Source of the DNA: CAYSRM01 sp964475205
GTDB lineage: Bacteria > Verrucomicrobiota > Kiritimatiellia > UBA8416 > CAYSRM01
Assembly: GCA_964475205.1 (NCBI GenBank)
Contig: CAYYVQ010000025.1
Span: 1-32,586, forward strand
Reading direction: 5' to 3'
DNA length: 32,586 nucleotides
The notes below the pieces were generated by a model. That model searched no databases, had not been told where the DNA came from, and was given only the letters and a program-made list of their open reading frames with translations. This document shows, piece after piece, positions 14,798 to 24,349 of this stretch (its first letter is position 1; each line of letters begins with the position of its first letter). The translations under genes and the position numbers were made by a program.

Positions 14798-16972
14798 TTA
14801 GTTGCCGTGAACACTGGAAAGCCTGGCCTCCGGAAAAGCTGTAAGCCAGAATTCAAAAATCACCCGCCATTCGTCTTCCCGCTCCGCGCCGCTTTCTGTT
14901 GTGTGCCCGGGCCTGACACCTAGCCCGCTTCTTATACTCATACAGTCCAGGTTTCTCTGAGCATAAAGCCACTGTTCTTCTATGCGGCTGTCCATCAACC
15001 TGTAACGCCATTCGGTTTCCAGAGTCCATGACTGCTGCGGCCATAAAGTAAAAATGCCACTCAAGATGCTTCGACTGTCTTGGATATATCTGTATTCAGC
15101 CGATGCGCGCCATATATTATCCAGGCTGCGCAAATGCATCCGAGTGTTAAAACTGTCAAGCTGCGAGTTTTCTATGTCCCATCTTCCGTCAAACTCAATG
15201 CTGGAACGCTCATTGGGCATGATTTCCGTATCAAACCAGAAGTATTTCAAAGCAGCCTCGCCCTGATCCCTTTCAATCATGTAAACAGTATAACCATCAA
15301 TGTCAACAAGATCAAAAGGCCTGTCACCCTGTTTTGCCTGGAGTTTGTTGCGAATACCAATCCTGAGATCATGCCTGCTGTCAAGCGCATCCACCCCGTC
15401 AAACTGATAGATGTTGTCCGGGGAAACATTCGGCTCCGGAATATATGTGTAGTCGCCATAAGGCTCAACAACATGACGCATCTTATTGCTCCGGAACATT
15501 TTGAACGCCTTGAAAGACGCCGTCTGGCCAAGCTCAAACACATGCCTGAGCTCCGGCCCTTCCTCGGTCTCAACTGTAGACACTGCCTCATTTGTTCCCG
15601 ATCCTGTTACCTCGCTGAACGAATCTCGTGTCTTCGAGTAGTACGTAGCCCTGTAAGAAGCCCTGGGAACAAGATTGAGAAAACCAAACCACTTGCCGCT
15701 GTGTAATACCCTGTTTTCAGAATCAAATCGAAACGAAGAATAGTCGTCTGCTGAAGACAATTCCTCATGAAGCTTCTCAAGATTAGCCGCAGAATTTCTG
15801 CTCTTATAATAAAATGACGTATCGCCAAGCTTTCGCTCAAAAATATCAAGCGAGGCCTCTGGCATGCGATTCACGTTGGAATAAAAATCATTGAGTCTAA
15901 AACGCGCGATGACACTTGCAAGATATCCGTCTCCCCTGTAGCTGTACCACAAGTAGTTCTCGGGCTGAGAGTGGCGTTTATAATCACTCTCAAAGAAGTC
16001 CTCAAGAACTGCGCGGTCGCTCCAGTATTCTAACTGGCCCATTGCATAATCGCTCGGTCCCGGTTTATACCGATTGCGGATCTTCAAGCTGTAACGGTTA
16101 TTGTCAATGTCCGGATTGCTCTCATGGTCCGGCTCCCGGTCGTGAATGTAGTATCCAAAGAATTCGCCGTCATATCTGTCCTGACTCCTCCACTTCAACC
16201 CCTCGCCAATGCCTATCCCGCGGCTGGAGTAATAGTCCAGGTGCGGTTCGGATTCCAAATTTTCGCTAAGCCTGAACCTGTGGGAGAGAAGCAGGAACCC
16301 GCCTAAATCGCTGGTGTAGCCTGCCGACATCCTCAAACCTCGGTCGTTAACGTTCTGTTTCCAGTATGGCAGATACATCACTGGAATATTGCCGAAATAC
16401 CACACTGCGTGCCTTACCTTGAGATATTCATCCGGAACAAAGGTCAAATTTCTGGCCTTTATCCGATAATGCACATGATCGGGTGCGTTGGTGCAGGTGG
16501 TCACAACAGGATCATTAATAACAACAGCGCTGCTGCTTTCGCGCTTTGCGCTGCTTGAATCCAGCAGCCGGAAGGGCGTCATCTTCAATGTAAGGCCGGA
16601 CACCTGGCCAACCCGGCTCTTGAAATTATGGCTCAGCTTGCTGCCCCGCCATACTCCGCCTTCAGAGTCGACCAGTTTTACATTGCCTTCAGCATAGGCC
16701 TGGCCGGTGCGAGTATTAACGCGAATACGGTCCGCGGTCAGCGTCTCGCCCCCCCGCCGAATTACCGCGTTGCCTGTGGCCTTGACCCACGCTGCGCCTT
16801 CATCATACTCCAAACGGTCAGCGGTAACGTCAATCGGCTCCCCGGAGCCGGGAATTCCTGCCTTTTCGGCCAGAACCCCTGAATCCGAAGCAGTCTCGGC
16901 GGCACAAACTGTTCTGCAAAAACACAAAGCCGAAACAGACAATCCGGTTAAAATCAAAAACAAACACTTCAT
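14798..16972 (-). CDS. lptD: LPS-assembly protein LptD
   Basis: Outer-membrane beta-barrel translocon that inserts lipopolysaccharide into the outer leaflet. From the ATG at 16972 the protein is 724 aa with a clear signal peptide ending V-C-A-A-E. Next is an OstA/LptA-like beta-jellyroll domain (I-D-V-T-A-D-R-L-E-Y, A-T-G-N-A-V-I, G-N-V-K-L), then the family T-T-C-T-N and P-V-M-Y-L-P-Y-W motifs, and a long barrel made of alternating aromatic strands to the C terminus. A TTG at 16999 opens the frame nine codons earlier, but the ATG gives the better signal peptide. It follows rng by about 35 bp and precedes polB. It is direct evidence for an LPS-bearing outer membrane. LptE is not visible. Confidence 0.93.
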   Translation of the reverse strand: MKCLFLILTGLSVSALCFCRTVCAAETASDSGVLAEKAGIPGSGEPIDVTADRLEYDEGAAWVKATGNAVIRRGGETLTADRIRVNTRTGQAYAEGNVKLVDSEGGVWRGSKLSHNFKSRVGQVSGLTLKMTPFRLLDSSSAKRESSSAVVINDPVVTTCTNAPDHVHYRIKARNLTFVPDEYLKVRHAVWYFGNIPVMYLPYWKQNVNDRGLRMSAGYTSDLGGFLLLSHRFRLSENLESEPHLDYYSSRGIGIGEGLKWRSQDRYDGEFFGYYIHDREPDHESNPDIDNNRYSLKIRNRYKPGPSDYAMGQLEYWSDRAVLEDFFESDYKRHSQPENYLWYSYRGDGYLASVIARFRLNDFYSNVNRMPEASLDIFERKLGDTSFYYKSRNSAANLEKLHEELSSADDYSSFRFDSENRVLHSGKWFGFLNLVPRASYRATYYSKTRDSFSEVTGSGTNEAVSTVETEEGPELRHVFELGQTASFKAFKMFRSNKMRHVVEPYGDYTYIPEPNVSPDNIYQFDGVDALDSRHDLRIGIRNKLQAKQGDRPFDLVDIDGYTVYMIERDQGEAALKYFWFDTEIMPNERSSIEFDGRWDIENSQLDSFNTRMHLRSLDNIWRASAEYRYIQDSRSILSGIFTLWPQQSWTLETEWRYRLMDSRIEEQWLYAQRNLDCMSIRSGLGVRPGHTTESGAEREDEWRVIFEFWLTAFPEARLSSVHGN

Positions 16973-17007
16973 TAAAAACAAAGCCCTTCCTGTCGACAAC
17001 CGCAGAA

Positions 17008-18588
17008 CTACTTCTCTTCAACAGCGTAAAGCACTTCTCCTGTGCCGGCATCCTTGATTTCAAAAGCTTCAATATGCTTGCTGGAATCTTTTCTGAAGCT
17101 CAGGTTTCCGTCCATTTTCTTTTCCAATTCTACAAGAAACACCTCGTCCTCGCTGCGCAGCCTGTCAAGAATGGCCGGATGCACAATAACCTGTAAATCC
17201 CTTTTCTTATGGTCCCGTATATCACCTCGCATAATAGCCGCCAGATGACGCTGTATCTCTACACTCATCCCCAGGTGCGATTTAACATTGCCACGGCCCC
17301 TGCAGTAAGGACAATCCATATACATGGACGACAAAATGCTCTCTTCCGCCCGCTGCCTGGTCATCTCCATGATGCCCAGCGAAGAAATAGGCAGAACGTT
17401 TGTCCTTGCGCGATCCCTTTTTAACGCATTTTTCATCTCCCTGTATACCGTGTTCTGGTGCTTTTTGTATCTCATGTCTATCAGGTCGATGACCACCAGT
17501 CCCCCGACATTTCGCAGCCTCAATTGCCTGGCCACTTCGTGCACGGCTTCTCTGTTGACCTTGAGAATCGCCTCTTCCTGCGAGCCCTTACCCTTATGTC
17601 TGCCGGTATTGACGTCTATTGAAATGAGAGCTTCTGTTTCTTCAAGAATTATATACCCTCCGCAATCAAGCTTGACTTTCCGCTGAAACGCTTTTTCCAC
17701 CTGCTTTTCAACATTGTAATATTCAAATATCGGTTTCTCGCCTTCATACAGTTGTATTTTGGCTTTGGATCTGCGCGATATGCGCCCGGCCAGATTGCGC
17801 AAACGTTCGAACCGCTCCCTGCGGTCAACAATAATCCTGTCTACATCCTCAGTAAGCCAGTCCCGCACCACCCTTTCAACAAGGTCAAGCTCCTGGTATA
17901 CACATGTTGCCGGAGGTTTAGACTGGATGGCCTCCTGGAGATCCTCCCATATCGCATTTAATGCTTTCAAGTCCCTGACAAAATTACGCTTGCTTGCCCC
18001 CTCGCCTGCAGTGCGCACAATCACTCCTACATTGCCAGGCAGCGCAAGCTTGTCGAGAATTTTTTTCAAACGCTGCCTTTCGCTTCTGTCCCCTATCTTC
18101 CTTGAAACACCCCTCAGGCTGCAGCCGGGCATAAAAACCAGATACCTGCCGGGTATGCTTATACTCGCCGTAGCACGGGGGCCCTTGGTTCCTATCGGAC
18201 CCTTAGTGACCTGAATCACTATCTCTGAGCCGACAGGAAACATCTTTTCTATCTCTTTGTTCGAAAGCTTCTTGCGCTTCGAAGACCTGCGCCTCCTGTC
18301 GCTATCGTCCAAATCAAGCTCAGGAATATCTGGAATCATGTCCCAGTAGTGAAGAAATGCGTTCTTCTTCATGCCTATATTAACAAAAGCGGCCTGCAAA
18401 TCATGTTCCAGGTTCTGAATCCTGCCCTTGTAAATGCTGCCCACTACCCGCTCGCGGGAAGGATGTTCAACCTGAAACTCCTCCAGACAACCATTCTCCA
18501 CAACAGCAACACGTGTTTCCAGGCTCTCTGCATTAATTATTATTTCTCTATTCATCTGCGACTTCTTCCTGAATTTGAACATTTCCAT
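17008..18588 (-). CDS. rng: ribonuclease G/E family endoribonuclease
   Basis: Single-strand-specific endoribonuclease for rRNA maturation and mRNA decay. The 526-aa length is closer to RNase G than RNase E, with no long C-terminal scaffold. An S1 domain starts at G-S-I-Y-K-G-R-I, with F-V-N-I-G-M-K-K-N-A-F-L-H. The two catalytic aspartates lie in S-I-D-V-N-T-G (~326) and V-V-I-D-L-I-D-M (43 residues later, the same spacing as E. coli RNase E). The Zn-link is C-P-Y-C. Conserved sequence begins at M-N-R-E-I-I-I, so the start could be 18588 (GAGGTG close by) or codon 12 (AGGAAG upstream). Placement after the mre-rodA genes mirrors the E. coli mreBCD-rng locus. The S1 domain has a basic insert (S-D-R-R-R-R-S-S-K-R-K-K). 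Confidence 0.93.
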   Translation of the reverse strand: MEMFKFRKKSQMNREIIINAESLETRVAVVENGCLEEFQVEHPSRERVVGSIYKGRIQNLEHDLQAAFVNIGMKKNAFLHYWDMIPDIPELDLDDSDRRRRSSKRKKLSNKEIEKMFPVGSEIVIQVTKGPIGTKGPRATASISIPGRYLVFMPGCSLRGVSRKIGDRSERQRLKKILDKLALPGNVGVIVRTAGEGASKRNFVRDLKALNAIWEDLQEAIQSKPPATCVYQELDLVERVVRDWLTEDVDRIIVDRRERFERLRNLAGRISRRSKAKIQLYEGEKPIFEYYNVEKQVEKAFQRKVKLDCGGYIILEETEALISIDVNTGRHKGKGSQEEAILKVNREAVHEVARQLRLRNVGGLVVIDLIDMRYKKHQNTVYREMKNALKRDRARTNVLPISSLGIMEMTRQRAEESILSSMYMDCPYCRGRGNVKSHLGMSVEIQRHLAAIMRGDIRDHKKRDLQVIVHPAILDRLRSEDEVFLVELEKKMDGNLSFRKDSSKHIEAFEIKDAGTGEVLYAVEEK

Positions 18589-18621
18589 TTCACCTCTTTC
18601 ACTTCGACTGTCCTTTCTCTG

Positions 18622-18637
18622 TTTCAGACAGACTAAT
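18622..18637. repeat. possible decayed dispersed repeat end at the rodA stop
   Basis: CAGACAGACTAAT here shares CAGACTAAT with copy B (4206-4213 region). The rodA TAG (18633-18635) lies in it, the same placement as in copies B, acpP and rsmD. The match is short, so chance is possible. Confidence 0.25.
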
Positions 18638-19835
18638 CAATAAATTCCTGCCTCCGAGGCAGCGACCTCACATACACACTCTGAATAAAGCCGAGCCCTG
18701 CCATGGTCATTACCATAAAACTGCCGCCATAACTTAATAACGGCAGCGGCAACCCCGTAATAGGCATCAACCCGATGGTCATCGCAATGTTTATGAATGC
18801 ATGACAGAAAATCAGCGTTACAACACCAACACACAACAGCCTGCCAAGCATATCCCTGGCCATGAAAGCTGCCTGTGCGCCAAAACCAATGATCAAACCT
18901 AACAGAATCAGCACTGCAAAAGAGCCGGCAAAACCTTTCTCCTCGGCAACGATCGAATAAATAAAATCCGTTGGGGTTACTGTCCTCGGAAGAAATCCAA
19001 GTATGTTCTGTGTTCCCTGCTTCCAACCTTTGCCCCATACTCCGCCGGACCCAACCGCAATCTCAGACTGGATTTTGTTCCAGCCGGCGTCCCTGGGATC
19101 TTTTTCAGGATTCAGAAAATAAACAATCCTGTCCCTGTGGTACGGATTTAACCCAATGGCTCTGACTATTTCATCCTGCCTCTCGGGACTGGCTCCCAGT
19201 TTCTCCGGCAGAAGAAACAAACCAAGAACAATGCCAATAAGTAATACTCCGAAAGCAACCATAACCCCCAACATCCTTAGAGATATTCCACCCGCATACA
19301 TGAGAATGAATGCCGTGGGTAAGAATACCATCGCGGTGCCTAAATCCGGTTCAGCCACAACAAGAAACCAGGGGATACTGACAATCAGAATCAGCCAGAC
19401 CACAAGCTTGAAACTCCGCCGGTTTACGTCCGGCCGGCTCAGAATTACGCTCAATACCAGCACCAGCGCAGGCTTTGCCACCTCGGATGGCTGCAAGGTA
19501 ACTCCGCCAAAAAGGGTCAGCCATCGCTTTGCGCCTGTGGCGCTGCCGCCTACCAGCAGGACCAGAACAAGAAGAAAAAGAGTGGCGCCATAAGTTAACC
19601 ACACGAACTTGCTGAAACTGCGATAGTCGCAAAGTGTTAAAAACAGATAGACAGCGGTCCCTATTGTGAACCAGACAAACTGCTTGTAAGGGAGTTTCCA
19701 TGCGTCCGGATCAAGACTGCCGTTAACAGCGCTGTGTATAAACATTATACCAACCGCTACCATGACAAAAATCACAAGGTTCAGTCCCCAGTGCATCTTC
19801 CTTAAATCTTTCAATCTATTCAGCATGCCGGCCAT
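18633..19835 (-). CDS. rodA: rod-shape determining protein RodA (SEDS glycosyltransferase)
   Basis: SEDS-family peptidoglycan polymerase that works with PBP2 in side-wall elongation; integral inner-membrane protein with about ten helices in 400 aa. Visible family motifs: G-A-K-R-W-L (about 102-107), L-Q-P-S-E-V-A-K-P-A-L-V (~117-128), the V-T-P-T-D-F-I-Y-S-I-V-A-E-E loop, and the C-terminal L-P-L-L-S-Y-G-G-S-F. The start ATG at 19835 has AGGGG some 11 nt upstream, inside the end of mrdA; a second ATG three codons in is also possible. It is 6 bp after mrdA, its usual partner. Confidence 0.96.
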   Translation of the reverse strand: MAGMLNRLKDLRKMHWGLNLVIFVMVAVGIMFIHSAVNGSLDPDAWKLPYKQFVWFTIGTAVYLFLTLCDYRSFSKFVWLTYGATLFLLVLVLLVGGSATGAKRWLTLFGGVTLQPSEVAKPALVLVLSVILSRPDVNRRSFKLVVWLILIVSIPWFLVVAEPDLGTAMVFLPTAFILMYAGGISLRMLGVMVAFGVLLIGIVLGLFLLPEKLGASPERQDEIVRAIGLNPYHRDRIVYFLNPEKDPRDAGWNKIQSEIAVGSGGVWGKGWKQGTQNILGFLPRTVTPTDFIYSIVAEEKGFAGSFAVLILLGLIIGFGAQAAFMARDMLGRLLCVGVVTLIFCHAFINIAMTIGLMPITGLPLPLLSYGGSFMVMTMAGLGFIQSVYVRSLPRRQEFID

Positions 19836-19841
19836 TCAGAT

Positions 19842-21665
19842 CTAACCCCTGTTCCCGGCATTTAATTCAAGATCAAAAATACTATCCATAAGTTTGCCCA
19901 TCCTCGGGGCCACGGTTATCCCGCCGGACACTCCATCCTCTATCACCATAGCCACCGCATACCGGGGATCTTCAAATGGCGCAAAGGCAATCATCCAGGT
20001 ATGCTGTTTGTTCTGGCCCGGCGGGCCGTATTGGGCGGTTCCTGTTTTGCCTGCCACAGCCGCAGCGTCAATCCTGGCCCGCTTTCCCGTCCCGCTATCA
20101 GCATTAACCACGTCCCGCATTCCACCCCTGACAACTTCAAGGGCGCTCCTGCTCCAGGACAACCTGTTAACAACTTCGCCATCGCTGCCTCGCCTCTTAA
20201 CAAGGCGGGGCCTGTAGACAACGCCGCCGTTTGCCAGGGCCGCGGTGTACGCGGCCATCTGCAGGGGCGTTACCAGTAAAGCCCCCTGTCCAATGGAAAT
20301 ATTGCACGTGTCACCGGATCGCCAGGAATCCCCGTATACTCGTTTTTTCCAGGCGTTATCCGGAACAAGTCCAGCCCTCTCAGGCCCAAGCCCAATACCG
20401 GTTTTGCGCCCAAGACCAAGCGATTCGGCCATATGAATAATTGACCGATGCCCCGTCTTTAATCCAATCTCACAAAAATATGCATTGCATGACTGCTCTA
20501 TAGCCTTTCGCATGGCAATACGTCCGTGCCCGCTTCTCAGCCAACAGCCAAAAACAGCTCTGCCCAGGGCAAAATAACCAGGACAGTTGAACCTTTGATC
20601 AGCGCCAACATCCCCGTTCTCCAGCGCTGCCAGCGCAACGATCGGCTTAAAAATACTTCCGGGAGGATATGCTCCGAAAATCGCCCTGTTCAGCATCGGA
20701 CGCGCAGAATCATTTCTGATGCGTTCCCAATCTTTGACTGATAAAGAAGGAGTAAAAACCCCGGGATCAAAGGAAGGACCGCTGGCCATCGCCAGAATAT
20801 CACCGTTGCTCGGGTCGATAACCACTATCGCTCCCTTTCGAAGGTCCTCGGAATCCCGCCTTCGCCTCAACGCTTTCTCAGCCAGCTTCTGTATCCTGAC
20901 GTCAAGCACAGTGTAGATGTCTTCCCCCGGATAAGGATGCCTCGACAAATCTTTCAGTATGCCGCGCCTGTAATGCGAAACGTCAATTCTTATCAGGTCG
21001 GCTCCAGGCAGTCCGGCCAGTTCCCCGTTGTACGCTCGCTCCATTCCCCTTTTACCCTCCATCTCAGGAAGATAGTAATCAGGGACTTCTCCCGCCTCCG
21101 ATGAAAAATCGGCCTTGCCTACATAACCCACAACGTGCGCAGCAAGCTTTCGGCGAGGATACACGCGAACAGGACGCACATATATATCCACTCCGGCTAT
21201 CCTTGTACCCGACTCCTCCAGCTTCGCCACAATAGCTTCCGGCAGATCTGTCCACGCCAGAAAAGGAAGAGGCAAACGCAGCCTTACATGACGTACAATG
21301 TCCTCGCGCGTGGTCTCCCTCGGAATACCTAAGGACTCCGCCATTTCATCAATCTGCCGGTCAACATGATCCACAGTGCGAGACCAGCCTCCGGGCTGGC
21401 GCAATTCTTCAAGATAAAAGGCTATGCAGAAACTAACCCGGTTCCTCGCCAGGCAAACGCCGTTCCGGTCAAAAATACGTCCCCTGTTGCCAGGCACACG
21501 CACCCTTCTGACGCTCTGTTGGCGCTGCTTGCCGATATAACGGTTTGCTTGCAGAATCTGCAGTCTCCACAAAACTGCGCCAAGAAAAAGCAGGGCCAGC
21601 AACATTCCCCCGAACAGGAACTTCAGCCTCGTGGTGTCTTCGCCGTATCTTCCGCCCTGTATCAT
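19842..21665 (-). CDS. mrdA: penicillin-binding protein 2 (elongation transpeptidase)
   Basis: Monofunctional class B PBP that cross-links new peptidoglycan in the elongasome. One N-terminal membrane helix (~16-38), a dimerisation/pedestal domain with R-G-R-I-F-D-R-N-G, then the transpeptidase domain with S-I-F-K (338-341, active-site Ser), S-C-N (393-395) and K-T-G-T-A (541-545). These numbers are from an upstream TTG; the ATG at 21665 is preferred because it forms TGATG with the mreD stop, indicating coupling. The length near 607 aa is normal for PBP2. It is followed directly by rodA. Confidence 0.95.
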   Translation of the reverse strand: MIQGGRYGEDTTRLKFLFGGMLLALLFLGAVLWRLQILQANRYIGKQRQQSVRRVRVPGNRGRIFDRNGVCLARNRVSFCIAFYLEELRQPGGWSRTVDHVDRQIDEMAESLGIPRETTREDIVRHVRLRLPLPFLAWTDLPEAIVAKLEESGTRIAGVDIYVRPVRVYPRRKLAAHVVGYVGKADFSSEAGEVPDYYLPEMEGKRGMERAYNGELAGLPGADLIRIDVSHYRRGILKDLSRHPYPGEDIYTVLDVRIQKLAEKALRRRRDSEDLRKGAIVVIDPSNGDILAMASGPSFDPGVFTPSLSVKDWERIRNDSARPMLNRAIFGAYPPGSIFKPIVALAALENGDVGADQRFNCPGYFALGRAVFGCWLRSGHGRIAMRKAIEQSCNAYFCEIGLKTGHRSIIHMAESLGLGRKTGIGLGPERAGLVPDNAWKKRVYGDSWRSGDTCNISIGQGALLVTPLQMAAYTAALANGGVVYRPRLVKRRGSDGEVVNRLSWSRSALEVVRGGMRDVVNADSGTGKRARIDAAAVAGKTGTAQYGPPGQNKQHTWMIAFAPFEDPRYAVAMVIEDGVSGGITVAPRMGKLMDSIFDLELNAGNRG

Positions 21666-22168
21666 CAAATCTCAAACCCCTCAACATTGCCTATCCACAT
21701 ATCAAGACGCCGCATAACAAAGAAAACCAGAGGCGTAACAACAGCGGCAAGCGTCGCAACTCCAGACAACTTGAAGAAAAGCCATCCAGCGCCACAACCC
21801 GCAAGCCCCTGGCTTCGCAAAAGGATATAAAGACACAAAAGAGCCAGGGGCGCGGCAACGGCGCCGAAAAGAACAGGCGTGAACATAGTTCCAAGCATTA
21901 TAACAGACCTGAAACGGCCGACAATCCAGACCACAAGAAAGAAAATGATTGGACTGAATCCAAGGGGAATCAAACTCAGAGAATCCTGAAACACCCCCGC
22001 AAAAAGACCGGCCATCATCGCGATGCCGGTTTCGCGATTTAACGCGTAATACAGGACGACCCCGAGAAGAAAAGGGAATTTAGCCTGGCCAAACAAGGAG
22101 TACGCAGGCAGGACAAGCTGTAAATAAGCGGCGCCGGCAAGAGAAAACAACATTACCACCCAGTTCAT
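21665..22168 (-). CDS. mreD: rod shape-determining protein MreD
   Basis: Small polytopic inner-membrane protein (167 aa, about five to six hydrophobic helices) of the MreBCD elongation complex. It has a Q-A-K-F-P-F-L-L segment and G-L-F-A-G-V-F-Q-D-S-L-S, which matches the G-L-x-x-G-L-x-x-D motif of the family. The start overlaps the mreC stop as ATGA (22165-22168). The sequence is poorly conserved across bacteria, so the assignment also leans on position between mreC and mrdA. Confidence 0.92.
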   Translation of the reverse strand: MNWVVMLFSLAGAAYLQLVLPAYSLFGQAKFPFLLGVVLYYALNRETGIAMMAGLFAGVFQDSLSLIPLGFSPIIFFLVVWIVGRFRSVIMLGTMFTPVLFGAVAAPLALLCLYILLRSQGLAGCGAGWLFFKLSGVATLAAVVTPLVFFVMRRLDMWIGNVEGFEI

Positions 22169-23043
22169 GGCCCCGCCTCCATATCTATGTCCTGCTTCTC
22201 TGCACCGGTCTCAACAACAACAAAAACGTAACGCAGTTTTGCAAGATCGGCAGAAGGCACAACCTCTGCAATCCTGTACAATTCCGACCGATGCACGTCC
22301 GCCCCGGAAACATACCCCACCATGATGCCGCGGGGAAAAATGCCGCCAAGTCCGGAAGTTATAACCTCATCATGCAGCTTCACAACCCGGTCCCGGTCTA
22401 TGTAATCCATCCTGCCGGGCGCAGGATTGTAAAGCAGGTCAAGCTTCTCTTTCCCTGAAAGGTCAACCCCGCCGCCACGCATAATTCCAAATCCGCCGGA
22501 TTCAGCAAATTCACACGATACTTTGCACTTCGGGTCAGTAATAAGAAGAACATCAGCGGTGCGTTCGGAAACATTGACTGTTTTGCCCACAATCCCATCG
22601 GCAGTCACTACGGCAAGTCCGCTCCTGATACCGGCTTTGGCGCCCCTGTTGAGGTGCAGGGTCTGCCACCATCCGGCAGTTCCGTTCCTGGCCACAACTT
22701 CACATAAAACAAGATCATGTTCGCTTTCTCGAAGGAAAGTGAGAAGAGAAGACAACTTCTCCTCTTCCCTTACAAGCCTCTCCAAAGATTCAATCTTAGT
22801 TTTTAGACGGGCAATCTCCAGGTTCTTATCGCGGACCTCTTCCAGCGCCCGATTGGCACGGGCAAAAGAGCGGATATAGTTGCGGACGTTGCTGATAACA
22901 AGCGACATCACATTCTGAAACGGCGCTATACCGTCTTTGGCCGTAGAACTGACTCGCCTGGAAGCCGAAACCGGCAGGTTCAAAATGACGACTATGGCCA
23001 GCAATGCCAACCATACAAAATATCTTTTCTGGCTCACGATCAA
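22165..23043 (-). CDS. mreC: rod shape-determining protein MreC
   Basis: Bitopic inner-membrane scaffold of the elongasome that contacts PBP2. One N-terminal helix (~8-25), a coiled coil (~55-95), then the paired beta-barrel periplasmic domain with G-T-A-G-W-W-Q-T-L-H-L-N-R-G, A-V-V-T-A-D-G-I-V-G-K and T-S-G-L-G-G-I-F-P-R-G-I. The start is uncertain: an in-frame stop lies just before the TTG at 23043, leaving only that TTG or the GTG at 23037, and neither has a good ribosome site. The gap to mreB is 50 bp. Confidence 0.94.
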   Translation of the reverse strand: MIVSQKRYFVWLALLAIVVILNLPVSASRRVSSTAKDGIAPFQNVMSLVISNVRNYIRSFARANRALEEVRDKNLEIARLKTKIESLERLVREEEKLSSLLTFLRESEHDLVLCEVVARNGTAGWWQTLHLNRGAKAGIRSGLAVVTADGIVGKTVNVSERTADVLLITDPKCKVSCEFAESGGFGIMRGGGVDLSGKEKLDLLYNPAPGRMDYIDRDRVVKLHDEVITSGLGGIFPRGIMVGYVSGADVHRSELYRIAEVVPSADLAKLRYVFVVVETGAEKQDIDMEAGP

Positions 23044-23093
23044 TTACCGTCGCGAAGCACTGCAGAAAAAATGGAATCCGAGCAGATGCGCCG

Positions 23094-24125
23094 TCAAGCC
23101 TTGGTAGCGCGGGCCGAACTTCTCAGGAAATTCAACTCGTTAAGGACAACACCGGTTCCTTCCGCTACAGCGCTGAGCGGATCATCAGCCAGATGAACAG
23201 GCAACCCGGTCTGTTCGGCAATCAGCTTATCCATATTCTTTAGCAGGGCGCCACCGCCTGCAAGAATCATGCCCCTGTCTACAAGGTCCGCCGATAATTC
23301 AGCCGGACACCTCTCAAGAGTTATCCTGATAGCGTCAATGATAGAAGAAACCGGCTCCTGTAAAGCTTCACGAACCTCTTCGGAAGTAATGGTCAAAGTC
23401 TTCGGAAGCCCGGCGACAAGGTCTCTTCCCTTGACCTCCATGCTGGTCTCTTCATCAATAGGATATGCCGAACCCATTGACATCTTGATCTCCTCTGCAG
23501 TACGTTCTCCCAACATTAAGTTATAAACACGTTTCATGTACTGAACTATACATTCATCCATCTCATCGCCGCCGACTCTTACTGTGCGGCTGAAAACTAT
23601 GCCGGCAAGCGATATCAGGGCCACCTCCGTGGTCCCGCCGCCTATGTCCACTATCATGTTCCCCGCTGGCTCCTGGACAGGCAGTCCTACACCAATGGCA
23701 GCAGCCATCGGTTCTTCAATAAGAAACACTTCCCTTGCCCCGGCATGAGTCGCCGAGTCCTTGACCGCTCGTTTCTCAACTTCCGTGATGTCACTGGGAA
23801 CTGCAATGATGATCCGCGGACGAACCATCTTCTTGCGATTATGCACACGCTTGATGAAATACCGAAGCATAGCTTCTGTTATCTCAAAATCAGCTATTAC
23901 ACCGGCCTTCATCGGCCGCACAGCCACAATGTTGCCCGGTGTCCGTCCAAGCATGCGCTTGGCTTCATCACCAACGGCCAGAATCCGCTTGGTCCCGGCC
24001 TGAATGGCAACAACTGAAGGCTCACGAAGCACAATGCCGCGATCCTTCACATAAACCAATGTATTGGCTGTCCCTAAATCTATCCCGATATCGTTCGAGA
24101 ATAACCCTAAAAACCTGCTTAACAT
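23094..24125 (-). CDS. mreB: cell shape-determining actin-like protein MreB
   Basis: Bacterial actin homologue that forms membrane-associated filaments guiding side-wall synthesis. The 343-aa length is standard. N-terminal amphipathic stretch M-L-S-R-F-L-G-L-F, then phosphate 1 motif D-L-G-T-A-N-T-L-V-Y, the V-P-S-D-I-T-E-V-E-K-R-A segment, E-E-P-M-A-A-A-I-G, phosphate 2 motif D-I-G-G-G-T-T-E, and the adenosine motif L-A-G-G-G-A-L-L. It is the first gene of the long minus-strand run. The 224-bp gap upstream is shared with the divergent winged-helix gene; a TATAGC box at about 24180 (minus strand) could be its -10, but the -35 is unclear. The ribosome site before the ATG is weak (TTGGAT). Confidence 0.97.
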   Translation of the reverse strand: MLSRFLGLFSNDIGIDLGTANTLVYVKDRGIVLREPSVVAIQAGTKRILAVGDEAKRMLGRTPGNIVAVRPMKAGVIADFEITEAMLRYFIKRVHNRKKMVRPRIIIAVPSDITEVEKRAVKDSATHAGAREVFLIEEPMAAAIGVGLPVQEPAGNMIVDIGGGTTEVALISLAGIVFSRTVRVGGDEMDECIVQYMKRVYNLMLGERTAEEIKMSMGSAYPIDEETSMEVKGRDLVAGLPKTLTITSEEVREALQEPVSSIIDAIRITLERCPAELSADLVDRGMILAGGGALLKNMDKLIAEQTGLPVHLADDPLSAVAEGTGVVLNELNFLRSSARATKA

Positions 24126-24286
24126 TTAATTAATCCAATAACTAGACCTTGGTAAATAAACGGTTCTCACGTACTTTGAGCTATACGTGGACGAATCGTC
24201 AAGCAATAAACACACACAAATACTGACACCTCGCAAATACCTTCACCACCGCGTCTGACCCGCCGGCAGCACAATTCTTCTTTCCC

Positions 24287-24314
24287 CTTGCAATCATTCT
24301 GAATTTGGCATAAT
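24287..24314 (+). promoter_or_regulatory. possible promoter for the winged-helix gene
   Basis: CTTGCA (24287-24292), a 16-nt spacer and CATAAT (24309-24314) end 35 bp before the ATG. GAGG follows at about 13 nt before the start codon, a rather long distance. Confidence 0.35.
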
Positions 24315-24349
24315 CAGGGCATGACAAAATACGAGGAATCATAACAGCT

